Shown here: piece by piece, positions 39,595 to 48,494 of the stretch
Layout: each line of letters opens with the position of its first letter
Numbering within the stretch: position 1 is the stretch's first letter
From: Actinoplanes lobatus
GTDB taxonomy: Bacteria; Actinomycetota; Actinomycetes; Mycobacteriales; Micromonosporaceae
Length of the DNA: 64,000 nt
Direction: 5' to 3'
NCBI RefSeq assembly: GCF_014205215.1
Contig: NZ_JACHNC010000001.1
Location: 253,001 to 317,000, forward strand
Made by a program: the position numbers and the translations under genes
Notes under the pieces: generated by a model
What the model was told of the DNA's origin: nothing
Seen by the model: only the letters and a program-made list of their open reading frames with translations
Database searches by the model: none

Positions 39595-41870
39595 TCCTTC
39601 ACCAGGAGAGCGACGGGATAGGTGTGCAACAGCTCGGCCACCGGCAGGCGATTCCCACCGTAGCTGGTGTTAGTGAACACTTCCGTCCAACTGTGACCGT
39701 CCAGTGACAGGCTGGTATCCCCCCAGCTGCCGTGCCGTGACAATCCGATCGGCAGCCGGGTGGCCACCGCGACCACGCCGCCGCGGTCGAAGGCGACCGC
39801 GTGGTGCCCGGCCCGCCCTTCCGCGTAGACCGGCCGGTAGGAGCCGAACAGCTCGGGCCGCTGCCGGCGCAGCCGCAGCACCCGGCTGGCGACCAGCAGC
39901 TTGGCCGCGCCGGTCGCGTCCACCGGCGGCAGCCAGCCGTCGTCGATGCGGTTGAGCAGGGCACGGCGCCCGGCGAAGTCGACCGGCCGCCGGTTGTCCG
40001 GGTCGACCAGCGAGTGGTCCCACAGCTCGGTGCCCTGGTAGACGTCCGGCACGCCGGGCATGGTGAGCTGGAGGAGCTTCTGACCGAGCGAGTTGGACCA
40101 GCCGGGCGGGGTGATGGAGGCGGCGAAGTCGGCGACCTCACGGTGCAGGGCCGGATCGTCGTAGATCCGGTCGACCATCTGCCGCAGGGCGGTCTCGAAG
40201 GACTCGTCGGGGCGCAGCCAGGAGGTTCCGGTCCCGGCTTCCCGGGCGGCCTTCTCGGCGTACGCCTGGAGCCTCTCCCGGGAGATCGGCCAGGCGCCCA
40301 CCGCGACCTGCCAGATCAGATGGGCCAGCGACGGGTCCGGGAGCGGAGCGAACCGGATCCACCGGCGCACCACCTCGGTCCAGTCGCCCGGCACCTCGGC
40401 GAGAACCGCGAGGCGGGCCCGGACGTCCTCGCCGCGTTTGGTGTCGTGGGTGGCCAGCGCGGTCATCGAGCCGGGCCACTCCTGCCGGCGCTCCAGGGCG
40501 GCCTCGTGGAACTCGTCGGGGGTGGCGCCGAACCTGGCCGGATCGCTGCCCACCTCGTTGCGGGCCACGAACCGGGTCCATCGGTAGAACGCGTTGTCCT
40601 CCACGCCCTTGGCCATCACCGCGCCGGTGAACTGCTGGAACCGGATGGCGAGTTCGTCGGTGGGGTTGCGCAGGCGCGCGGTGAGCTGGTCGAGCGCGCT
40701 GATCAGGTGTGGCCGGCGACGGCCCGCCTCGGACCGGGCCTGGGCCAGGTGCCGGGACCCGGCCGGCAGGTAGGAGCGGTAGACCGGGAAGCAGGCGGCC
40801 AGCTCGGCGAGGGCCCGGGGAGCGTCCTCGACCGTCGGCGCCAGATCGGCCAGACGGGTCAGCTCGGCGGCCAGGCACCCGGTGGCGACCGCGTACTTGG
40901 CCTGGTGGACCAGGTCCTGCCAGGAGGTGGTGACACCGGTCAGGTGGCGGTCCAGGGTGTCGAAGAAGGCCTCCGTGGCGGTGTCCACGAAGACGCCGTT
41001 CAGCAGGCACATCGCGTCGTAGCCGGTGCTGCCGTCGACCGGCCAGGCGGGGAGCCGCTCGCCCGGTTCGAGGATCTTCTCCACCACGATCCAGGCGTCC
41101 GGGGCGGCCTCCCGCAGCCGGGCGAAGTACCCGGCGGGGTCCCGCAGCCCGTCCGGGTGGTCGACCCGGATGCCCTGCGCGATGCCCTCCCGGTACCAGC
41201 GCAGGATCTCGGCGTGGGTGGCGTCGAAGACCTCCGGATCGTCGACGCGCAGGCCGGCCAGGTCGGTGATGGCGAAGAAGCGGCGGTAGTTCAGCTCGGT
41301 GTCGCCGCGGGTCCAGTTGACCAGCTCGTAGTGCTGCCGGTCGTGGACCTGCCGTGGCGTGCCGTCGCCGGTGCCGTCGGCGATCGGGAACCGCTTGTCG
41401 AAGTACCGCAGCTCGCCGTCTTCGGCGCGCAGATCGTCGAGGGCGTCCGGGGAGTCGGCCAGCACCGGGATGAGCAGCCGGCCGCGCGACCAATCGATGT
41501 CGTAGAAATGGGAAAAGTCAGACTTCTGGCCTCGACGAAGTATGTCCCACCATGTGGGGTTCAGATGTGGGACAGCGATCCCGGCGTGGTTGGGCACGAT
41601 GTCGACGACCAGACCGAGGCCGGCCGCCTTCAGCGCGCGGCTGAGACGCAGCAGCCCGTCGGCGCCGCCCAGGGCCGGGTTCACCGACGAGTGGTCGACC
41701 ACGTCGTAGCCGTGTTCGGAGCCGGGCGCCGCCGTCAGCAACGGGGCCGAGTAGAGGTGGCTCACCCCGAGATCGGCGAGGTAGTCGACGAGTTCGGCGG
41801 TGACGTGCAGGGGGAAATCGGGGCGGACCTGAACGCGATAGGTACCGCTCGGCCTGTTGTCGGGCATCAC
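39591..41870 (-). CDS. treY: Malto-oligosyltrehalose synthase
   Basis: The 759-residue GH13 enzyme opens GTYRVQVRPDFPLHVTAELVDYLADLGVSHLYSAPLL and contains the nucleophile region IRVDHPDGLRDPAGYF, acid Glu in WIVVEKILEPGERLP and THDTKRGEDVRARLAVL, all TreY signatures. It turns the reducing end of a maltodextrin into a trehalose unit by internal transglycosylation. The start GTG overlaps the glgX stop (GTGA); an ATG three bases later is an alternative. TreX (GlgX) supplies linear chains and TreZ releases trehalose. Confidence 0.96.
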   Translation of the reverse strand: MMPDNRPSGTYRVQVRPDFPLHVTAELVDYLADLGVSHLYSAPLLTAAPGSEHGYDVVDHSSVNPALGGADGLLRLSRALKAAGLGLVVDIVPNHAGIAVPHLNPTWWDILRRGQKSDFSHFYDIDWSRGRLLIPVLADSPDALDDLRAEDGELRYFDKRFPIADGTGDGTPRQVHDRQHYELVNWTRGDTELNYRRFFAITDLAGLRVDDPEVFDATHAEILRWYREGIAQGIRVDHPDGLRDPAGYFARLREAAPDAWIVVEKILEPGERLPAWPVDGSTGYDAMCLLNGVFVDTATEAFFDTLDRHLTGVTTSWQDLVHQAKYAVATGCLAAELTRLADLAPTVEDAPRALAELAACFPVYRSYLPAGSRHLAQARSEAGRRRPHLISALDQLTARLRNPTDELAIRFQQFTGAVMAKGVEDNAFYRWTRFVARNEVGSDPARFGATPDEFHEAALERRQEWPGSMTALATHDTKRGEDVRARLAVLAEVPGDWTEVVRRWIRFAPLPDPSLAHLIWQVAVGAWPISRERLQAYAEKAAREAGTGTSWLRPDESFETALRQMVDRIYDDPALHREVADFAASITPPGWSNSLGQKLLQLTMPGVPDVYQGTELWDHSLVDPDNRRPVDFAGRRALLNRIDDGWLPPVDATGAAKLLVASRVLRLRRQRPELFGSYRPVYAEGRAGHHAVAFDRGGVVAVATRLPIGLSRHGSWGDTSLSLDGHSWTEVFTNTSYGGNRLPVAELLHTYPVALLVKE

Positions 41871-43978
41871 ACCGTCCTGTCCAGCACGATGAGGGACCGA
41901 TCCGGCACCCAGATCCTGTGCCCAGCCTCCACGACGGCCGGACGGTGCGGGGACGGATCAGCGGTTTCGATGACCTTCTCCCACTTCTCCCCGTACTCGG
42001 CGGGAGGAGTGGTGAATTCGAGCGGCGCGTCGTGCGCGTTGAAGAAGAGCAGGAACGAGCTGTCCACGTGACGCTGGCCGTACTGGCCGCGCTCGCGGAT
42101 GCCCTCGCCGTTGACGAAGAGCGCCACCGCCCGGCCGAAGTCGTTGCCCCAGTCGTCGCCGGCCATCTGCCGGCCGTCCGGGGTGAACCACTCCAGGTCG
42201 GGCAGCGGGTCGCCGCCACCGCGGGCGGTCACCGGCAGGCCGGTGAAGAACCGGCGGCGCTGGAAGACCTGGTGCCGGTGCCGGAACGCGGTCACCTTGC
42301 GGGCGAACTCCAGCAGCTGCTCGTCGGCGTTCTGCCAGTCGATCCAGCTCAGCTCGGTATCCTGGCAGTACGCGTTGTTGTTGCCCTGCTGGGTGCGGCC
42401 CATCTCGTCGCCGTGCGAGATCATCGGCACGCCCTGGCTGAGCATCAGGGTGGCCAGGAAGTTACGCCGTTGCCGGGCCCGCAGCGCCAGGACGTTCTCG
42501 TCCTTGGTGGGGCCCTCGATACCGCAGTTCCAGGACCGGTTGTGGCTCTCGCCGTCCCGGTTGTCCTCACCGTTGGACTGGTTGTGTTTGTCGTTGTAGG
42601 TCACCAGGTCGTTGAGGGTGAACCCGTCGTGCGCCGTCACGAAGTTGATCGAGTGGAAGGGTTTACGGCCGTCGTCCTGGTAGAGGTCGGCCGAGCCGGT
42701 GATCCGCGACGCGAACTCGGCCAGGGTGGCCGGCTCGCCGCGCCAGAAGTCGCGGACCGTGTCCCGGTACTTGCCGTTCCACTCGGTCCAGTTCGGCGGG
42801 AAGTTGCCGACCTGGTAGCCGCCCGGCCCGACGTCCCACGGCTCGGCGATCAGCTTCACCTGGCCGACCACCGGATCCTGCTGCACCACCTCGAAGAACG
42901 TCGACAGCCGGTCCACGTCGTAGAACTCACGGGCCAGCGTCGAGGCGAGGTCGAACCGGAAGCCGTCGACGTGCATCTCGGTGACCCAGTACCGCAACGA
43001 GTCCATGATCAGCTGGAGGCTCTGCGGGCTGCGCACGTTCAGGCTGTTACCCGTACCGGTGTAGTCCATGTAGAACTGGGGCTGATCGTCCACCAGCCGG
43101 TAGTAGGTCCGGTTGTCGATGCCCTTCAGCGAGAGCGTCGGGCCCAGGTGGTTGCCCTCGGCCGTGTGGTTGTAGACGACGTCGAGGATGACCTCCATGC
43201 CGGCCGCGTGCAGCGCCTTCACCATGCCGCGGAACTCCTGGGTCTGCTGCCCGAGCGAGCCCATCGCCGAATAGCCGTGGTACGGCGCGAAGAACCCGAG
43301 CGTGTTGTAGCCCCAGTAGTTGCGCAGCCCCAGATCGTGCAGCCGGTTGTCGTGCACGAACTGGTGGACCGGCATCAGTTCGACCGCGGTCACGCCGAGG
43401 CTCTTCAGGTGCTCGATGATCGCCGGGTGGCCGATCGCCGAGTAGGTGCCGCGCATGTCCCGCGGGATGTCCGGGTGCGCCTGGGTGAGCCCCTTGACGT
43501 GGGTCTCGTAGATGACCGAGTGGTGGTACGGGATGTCCGGCCGCCGGTCGTTGCCCCAGTCGAAGTACGGGTTCACCACCACGCCCTTGGGCATGTACCG
43601 CGCCGAGTCCAGATCCGACATCTGGTCCGGGTTGTCGAAGTCGTACGCGTACAGCGAAGGATGCCAGTCGATGTCCGAGTCCACCGCCCGCGCGTACGGG
43701 TCGATGAGCAGTTTGTGCGGATTGCACCGGAGCCCGCGATGTGGCTCGTACGGGCCGTAGACGCGGTAGCCGTACCGCTGCCCCGGCTCCACCCCGGGCA
43801 GGTACGCGTGCCAGACGAACGCGTCCTGCTCGTGGAGTTGCACCTTCCGCTCGTTGCCGGCGGGGTCGAACAGGCAGAGCTCGACCGCCTCGGCCACCTC
43901 GGAGAAGATCGCGAAATTCGTGCCCGTCCCGTCGTAAGTAGCGCCCAGCGGGTACCGGTGACCAGGCCAGACCTGCAT
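41867..43978 (-). CDS. glgX: Glycogen debranching enzyme GlgX/TreX
   Basis: The 703-residue GH13 isoamylase-type enzyme has an N-terminal CBM48-like sandwich (YPLGATYDGTGTNFAIFSEVAEAVELCLFD), then VVYNHTAEGNHLGPTLSLKGIDN, DGFRFDLASTLARE (nucleophile), LIAEPWDVGPGGYQVGNFPP (acid Glu) and FVTAHDGFTLNDLVTYNDKHN. It hydrolyses alpha-1,6 branches in glycogen and maltodextrin. It is the first gene of the treX-treY-treZ operon. The ATG at 43978 has GGGAG six bases upstream. It is divergent from a second debranching-type gene with 183 bases between. Confidence 0.96.
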   Translation of the reverse strand: MQVWPGHRYPLGATYDGTGTNFAIFSEVAEAVELCLFDPAGNERKVQLHEQDAFVWHAYLPGVEPGQRYGYRVYGPYEPHRGLRCNPHKLLIDPYARAVDSDIDWHPSLYAYDFDNPDQMSDLDSARYMPKGVVVNPYFDWGNDRRPDIPYHHSVIYETHVKGLTQAHPDIPRDMRGTYSAIGHPAIIEHLKSLGVTAVELMPVHQFVHDNRLHDLGLRNYWGYNTLGFFAPYHGYSAMGSLGQQTQEFRGMVKALHAAGMEVILDVVYNHTAEGNHLGPTLSLKGIDNRTYYRLVDDQPQFYMDYTGTGNSLNVRSPQSLQLIMDSLRYWVTEMHVDGFRFDLASTLAREFYDVDRLSTFFEVVQQDPVVGQVKLIAEPWDVGPGGYQVGNFPPNWTEWNGKYRDTVRDFWRGEPATLAEFASRITGSADLYQDDGRKPFHSINFVTAHDGFTLNDLVTYNDKHNQSNGEDNRDGESHNRSWNCGIEGPTKDENVLALRARQRRNFLATLMLSQGVPMISHGDEMGRTQQGNNNAYCQDTELSWIDWQNADEQLLEFARKVTAFRHRHQVFQRRRFFTGLPVTARGGGDPLPDLEWFTPDGRQMAGDDWGNDFGRAVALFVNGEGIRERGQYGQRHVDSSFLLFFNAHDAPLEFTTPPAEYGEKWEKVIETADPSPHRPAVVEAGHRIWVPDRSLIVLDRTV

Positions 43979-44161
43979 ATCGTGCTCCCGCCCCTCGGCC
44001 GTCCGTATGATCGCGGTCGGCGGGCGAATCCATGCCCATCCGTGGGACCGGCTAACCCTGCGCGGCCGCGTCAGAGGTCATTCTCGCGGACTTCACTGCT
44101 AACGTCGGCCCGACTGTCCGGTTAGCCACTGATATCTCCCCATCCGGGGGTTTGGGTCATC

Positions 44162-46048
44162 GTGCCGCGCAATGATCAGATCACTTTCGGGCCGCAGGTG
44201 TGCGGTTCCGTCTCCGCCGAGGCCGGCGGCGGCCGGGAATGGCTCGTCACCGACGGCCTCGGCGGCTACGCGGCGGGCACGATCAGCGGTCTGCGCACCC
44301 GCCGCCGGCACGCCCTGCTGGTGACCTCCGGACATGTCGCGCTCGCCTCGCTCGATCTCACCGTGACGCTGCCCTCCGGGGTCAAGGTCCCGCTGTACAC
44401 CCATGAGTGGGCGTCCGGGGCGACCGACCCGGCCGGGCACACCCACCTGGAGGTGTTCCGGCTGGTCGACGGGCTGCCGCGGTGGCGCTGGCGGATCGGC
44501 GACGTGGTGGTCGAGCGGGAACTGGCGATGCGGCACGGCCATCCGTCGCTCGCCGTGGCGCACCGGGTGGTCAGCGCGCCCGGCCCGATCGGTCTGGCGG
44601 TCGCCGCGATGTGCACCTGGCGGACCGAGGGCACCTCCCGCCGGGCGAGCGGTCCGGCGCTGTCCGTGGATCCGGTCGCCGACGGCGTGATCGTCGACGG
44701 CGCCTACCGGCTGCACGGTCCCGGCTGGCAGCCCGCCGGGTTCTGGCACGTCGACGTGCACACCCGCGAGGACGGCGCGGACGACGACCTCTGGCACGCC
44801 GGCTCCTTCTTCCAGCAGGCCGGTCCGGGCCAGACGGTGGAGATCTCGGCGTGGGCCGGCAGGCTCGGCGAGACACCGCCACCCGCGCCGGTGGTCATCG
44901 CCGCGGAGCGCGAGCGCGCCCACCGCCTGGTCACCCTCTCCAAGGCCGAGGGGTACGGGGAAGCGCTGGTCCTCGCCGCCGACCGCTTCGTGATCCGCAC
45001 CCCGGACGGGCCCGACGTGGTCGCCGGCTACCCGGGGCAGGGCCGCTGGGCTGGCGACACGATGATCGCCTACGAGGGGCTGTTCCTCGACACCGGCCGG
45101 GTCGACGAGGGCCGTGAGCTGCTGATCTCCCGTACCCGGGCGGCGGCCGGCGAGCCGTCCGGCCCGGCCGCCCCGTGGCTGCGGCACGACCCGCTGGACG
45201 CCCCGCTGTGGCTGGTGCACGCGGTGGACCGGCACGTCGCACGGACCGGCGACGGGGCCCTGGCCGCCAAGCTGGCCATCCCGCTCGGCCGGCTCCTGCG
45301 GCACCGTCTGGACGGGTCCGGCCCGCTCAGCCTCGACCCGGCCGACGGGCTGCTGCGGCTCACCGCCCCGTCCGGCGCCCCCGGCGACCTGCCGGCCGTA
45401 CCGCGGGTCGGCAAGCCGGTGGAGATCAACGCGCTGTGGGTGAACGCCCTGGCCGCGATGTGCGAACTGCTCGGCGAGACCGGCCGCGACGACGCTGAGC
45501 CGCGGGCCCGGCTGCAACTGGCGCGCGAGTCGTTCCAGGCCCGCTTCCCGGCGCCCGAGGGCTGGCTGTACGACGTGGTCGAGGGCCCGGCCACCACCTA
45601 CCCCCTCGGCGCGGGCGCCTACCACGACGACCCGTCGCTGCGGCCGCACCAGCTGCTCGCCTGGTCGCTGCCGTACGCCCCGATGCGCGGCCGTCCCGGC
45701 GGCGCGGTCCAGGCCGTGGGCGAGGCCCTGCTCACCCCGCTCGGCCTGCGCACCCTCGCCCCGTCCGAGTACGGCTACCAGAGCCGCCCGCCCGCCGAAC
45801 CCGACCCGGCCTACCACCAGGGCGCCGTCTGGACGTGGCTGATCGGCCCGTACGCGGACGCCTGCGCGGCCACCGGCCTGCCGGTCGAGGGGCTGCTGAC
45901 CGGGCTCGCGGCGCATCTCGGCGAGACGGGCGTCGGCTCGCTCGGCGACACCGCCGAGGGGGATTCGCCCCACCGGGCCATCGGCTGCCCTTTCTCCGCG
46001 CGATCGGTCGCCGAGGTGCTACGAGTGAAACAGCGGTACCTGACGTGA
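44162..46048 (+). CDS. Amylo-alpha-1,6-glucosidase-type debranching enzyme (GH133-like)
   Basis: The 628-residue protein has the GDE N-terminal domain (EWLVTDGLGGYAAGTISGLRTRRRHALLV) and a C-terminal (alpha/alpha)6 barrel with PDGPDVVAGYPGQGRWAGDTMIAYEGLFLDTGR, KPVEINALWVNALAAMCELL and YHQGAVWTWLIGPYADAC. This is the bacterial/archaeal form that trims alpha-1,6-linked glucose from limit dextrins. It is followed by a glycosyltransferase gene after 14 bases, a pair I recall in other bacteria around maltodextrin and glycogen metabolism. The start is the GTG at 44162. It is divergent from glgX. Confidence 0.9.
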   Translation: MPRNDQITFGPQVCGSVSAEAGGGREWLVTDGLGGYAAGTISGLRTRRRHALLVTSGHVALASLDLTVTLPSGVKVPLYTHEWASGATDPAGHTHLEVFRLVDGLPRWRWRIGDVVVERELAMRHGHPSLAVAHRVVSAPGPIGLAVAAMCTWRTEGTSRRASGPALSVDPVADGVIVDGAYRLHGPGWQPAGFWHVDVHTREDGADDDLWHAGSFFQQAGPGQTVEISAWAGRLGETPPPAPVVIAAERERAHRLVTLSKAEGYGEALVLAADRFVIRTPDGPDVVAGYPGQGRWAGDTMIAYEGLFLDTGRVDEGRELLISRTRAAAGEPSGPAAPWLRHDPLDAPLWLVHAVDRHVARTGDGALAAKLAIPLGRLLRHRLDGSGPLSLDPADGLLRLTAPSGAPGDLPAVPRVGKPVEINALWVNALAAMCELLGETGRDDAEPRARLQLARESFQARFPAPEGWLYDVVEGPATTYPLGAGAYHDDPSLRPHQLLAWSLPYAPMRGRPGGAVQAVGEALLTPLGLRTLAPSEYGYQSRPPAEPDPAYHQGAVWTWLIGPYADACAATGLPVEGLLTGLAAHLGETGVGSLGDTAEGDSPHRAIGCPFSARSVAEVLRVKQRYLT

Positions 46049-46062
46049 GGGAGGTGGCAACG

Positions 46063-47316
46063 GTGCTGCGGATCATGATGCTGAGCTGGGAATACCCGCC
46101 ACTGCTGGTGGGCGGCCTGGGCCGGCACGTGCACGCGCTCGCCACCACCCTGGTCCGGGCCGGGCACGAGGTCACGGTGGTCACCCGGCACACGCCGGGC
46201 ACGCTCGTGGAGGAGTACGCCGAGGGCGTCCGTGTGGTCCGCGCCCCGGACGACCCGCCGGACTTCGAGGTGGTCGACGGAAACCTGCTGGCCTGGGCGG
46301 TCGCCTTCAACCACACGCTGACCCGGTCCGCGCTGCGCGCCACCCGCACCGGCCGGTACGACGTGGTGCACGCCCACGACTGGCTGGTGGCGCACGCCGC
46401 GATGACCGTGAGCGACCACCTGGACGTGCCGCTGGTCGCCACCGTCCACGCCACCGAGTCGGGCCGTCACCAGGGCTGGCTCCCGGAGGCCCACAACCAC
46501 ACCATCGACGACATCGAACGCTGGCTGGCGACCGGCGCGGCCCGCACGATCGTCTGCTCGGCGTACATGAAACACGAGGTCGGCCGCCTGTTCGAGGTGA
46601 ACCCGGACCGTACCGACGTGGTCTTCAACGGGGTCGACGCGCTGCGCTGGCGGGCCCGGCCGCGCGCCGTGGCCGCCGCCCGCGCCCGGTACGCCGGCTC
46701 CGGGCCGCTGGTCAGCTGCGCCGGCCGGCTGGTCTACGAGAAGGGCGTGCAGCACCTGCTGTCCGCCGTGCCCGAGCTGCGGGACCGGTTCCCCGGCCTG
46801 CGGGTGGTGATCGCCGGCGACGGGCCGTACCGGGCCGAGCTGGAGCAACTCGCCGCCGACCTTCCGGAGGTGACGTTCGCCGGCTTCCTCGGCGGGCACG
46901 AGCTGACCGCTCTGATGGGCGCCTCCGACTGCTACGTGGTGCCGAGCATCTACGAGCCGTTCGGGATGGTGGCCCTGGAGGCGGCCGCCGCCGGGACCCC
47001 GGTCGCGGCCGCCGACACCGGTGGCCTCGCCGAGATCGTCGAACACGGCGTGACCGGGGTGACGTTCGCCCCGAACGACCCGGCCGCCCTGGCCCGGGCG
47101 GCCGGCTCGGTGCTGGCCGACCGCGAGTACGCCCGGGCCCTGGCGCTGCGCGCCCACGAGCGGGTCCACGAGGACTTCAACTGGCCGGCCATCGCGGCCC
47201 GCACCGTCGACGTCTACGAGCTGGCCCGCATCCAGGACGCCGGCCAGGTGACCCGCGAGGCGGAGTCCGTACTGGCCCGCATCCCGTCCCCGTCCACCGC
47301 CCACTCCCACCGCTGA
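46063..47316 (+). CDS. GT4-family glycosyltransferase, probably maltodextrin/glycogen related
   Basis: The 417-residue protein has the GT-B fold: MLSWEYPPLLVGGLGRHVHALA at the start (glycogen-synthase-like GGLG loop), YDVVHAHDWLVAHAA, then the C-terminal sugar-nucleotide site SCAGRLVYEKGVQHLLSA, VVPSIYEPFGMVALEAAAAGTPVAA and GGLAEIVEHGVTG. The E-x7-E grip of GT4 enzymes is intact. The GTG at 46063 has AGGGAGG eight bases upstream; a GTG overlapping the previous stop at 46045 is an alternative. Its coupling to a debranching enzyme suggests a donor-using glucan synthase rather than a cell-wall enzyme. Confidence 0.85.
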   Translation: MLRIMMLSWEYPPLLVGGLGRHVHALATTLVRAGHEVTVVTRHTPGTLVEEYAEGVRVVRAPDDPPDFEVVDGNLLAWAVAFNHTLTRSALRATRTGRYDVVHAHDWLVAHAAMTVSDHLDVPLVATVHATESGRHQGWLPEAHNHTIDDIERWLATGAARTIVCSAYMKHEVGRLFEVNPDRTDVVFNGVDALRWRARPRAVAAARARYAGSGPLVSCAGRLVYEKGVQHLLSAVPELRDRFPGLRVVIAGDGPYRAELEQLAADLPEVTFAGFLGGHELTALMGASDCYVVPSIYEPFGMVALEAAAAGTPVAAADTGGLAEIVEHGVTGVTFAPNDPAALARAAGSVLADREYARALALRAHERVHEDFNWPAIAARTVDVYELARIQDAGQVTREAESVLARIPSPSTAHSHR

Positions 47317-47328
47317 GAGCGGCCGGTC

Positions 47329-48234
47329 CTAGCGGTGGGCGGCCGTGTAGACGGCGAGACCGGTGTGCGCGGCGGCGAGCAGCGGCACCGGCACACCGTG
47401 CCGCTCCGCCTCGGCGACCAGGTCACCGACGATGGCGTCGCCCTCGACCGGCAGGCCCTGGATCAGGTCGCGGTACATCGACGAGGTGGTCGGCTCGGTC
47501 GTGGCGATGGTGGCCTCCAGCATGGCGACCGCCCGGGGCCGCAGCGGGTGCCCGGCGGCCGCCGCGACCGCGGACGTCTCGGCGGCCAGCGCCGCCAGGA
47601 AGGCGCGCCCGCCGGGGGCCGTGTTGATCGCCCCGATCGAGCCGCGCAGCAGGGTGGTGGCCGCCCCGAGGGTGGCCAGCAGGACCCACTTCTCCCACAG
47701 CTCCGCCACGATCGTGGCCGACGCCCGGGCGTCGAAGCCGGCGCCGGTGAGGACCTCGGCGACCGCCGGGACGCGCTCGTCGTCACCGTCCAGCGGTCCG
47801 AACGACAGCCGGTGCGGCCCGTTCATCCGGACCACGCCGCCATCCTCGTCGAGCGTCGCGTGGATCATGCAGACGCCGCCCCAGGCGCGGTCGGCGCCGA
47901 AGCGCTGGACCAGGGTGCCGATGTGCCGCATGCCGTTGAGCAGCGGCACGATCACGGTGTGCCGGCCGATGCCGGGCGCGGCGCCGGACAGGGCGAGGTC
48001 CAGCGAGTAGCTCTTGACCGCGACGAGGACCAGGTCGTAGATGCCGTCCGGCTCGGTGACGGCCCGCGGGTGCAGGACCGTCTCGCCGTCCGGGTCCCTG
48101 ATCCGCAGGCCGTGCCCGGCCAGCCGCGCGGCACGGCCCGGCCGGGCCAGGAAGGTGACGTCCCTCCCGGCCTGCGCGAGCCGGCCGCCGAAGTAGCCGC
48201 CGGTGGCCCCGGCGCCGACGACCAGGATCCTCAT
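47329..48234 (-). CDS. 2-Dehydropantoate 2-reductase (ketopantoate reductase) family
   Basis: The 301-residue protein has the NADPH-binding start MRILVVGAGATGGYFGGRLAQ and the family's VAVKSYSLDLAL and VIVPLLNGMRHI (conserved Lys-x-Asn region). The C-terminal catalytic motif follows, with EKWVLLATLGA and MYRDLIQGLPVEGDAIVGDLV. It reduces ketopantoate to pantoate for coenzyme A synthesis, although paralogues in actinobacteria act on other 2-oxo acids. The ATG at 48234 overlaps the UBP-finger stop (ATGA), so it is translated as the third gene of the antiporter/UBP/reductase operon. That partnership is unusual for pantothenate genes. Confidence 0.88.
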   Translation of the reverse strand: MRILVVGAGATGGYFGGRLAQAGRDVTFLARPGRAARLAGHGLRIRDPDGETVLHPRAVTEPDGIYDLVLVAVKSYSLDLALSGAAPGIGRHTVIVPLLNGMRHIGTLVQRFGADRAWGGVCMIHATLDEDGGVVRMNGPHRLSFGPLDGDDERVPAVAEVLTGAGFDARASATIVAELWEKWVLLATLGAATTLLRGSIGAINTAPGGRAFLAALAAETSAVAAAAGHPLRPRAVAMLEATIATTEPTTSSMYRDLIQGLPVEGDAIVGDLVAEAERHGVPVPLLAAAHTGLAVYTAAHR

Positions 48235-48494
48235 CCGAGCTGCTCGTCCTCGTAGCACCAGCGCCAGGCCTCGCCGGGCTCGAAGGACCGCATCACCGGA
48301 TGGCCCTCGGCGGCGTGGTGCGCCGACATGTGCCGCCGCGGCGACGAGTCACAGCAGGCGACCGTCCCGCAGCCCAGGCAGAGCCGCAGGTGCACCCAGT
48401 TCTGGAAGCCGGCGGCCACGCACTGGGGACAGCCGTCCGGATAGGTGCTGAGCGGTGCCGGTTCCACCGCCTCCTTGAGATGCTGACAGGTCAA
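48231..48494 (-). CDS. UBP-type zinc-finger protein
   Basis: The 87-residue protein is a single UBP zinc finger: CQHLKEA at the start, YPDGCPQCVAAGFQNWVHLRLCLGCGTVACCDSSPRRHMSAHHAAEGHPVMRS, giving the standard set of Cys and His ligands. In eukaryotes this domain reads a ubiquitin C-terminus; bacterial free-standing copies are common in actinobacteria and often sit beside antiporter genes, role unknown. The TTG start overlaps the antiporter stop (TTGA) and GGAG precedes it. Its own stop overlaps the next ATG, so all three genes are coupled. Confidence 0.9.
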   Translation of the reverse strand: MTCQHLKEAVEPAPLSTYPDGCPQCVAAGFQNWVHLRLCLGCGTVACCDSSPRRHMSAHHAAEGHPVMRSFEPGEAWRWCYEDEQLG

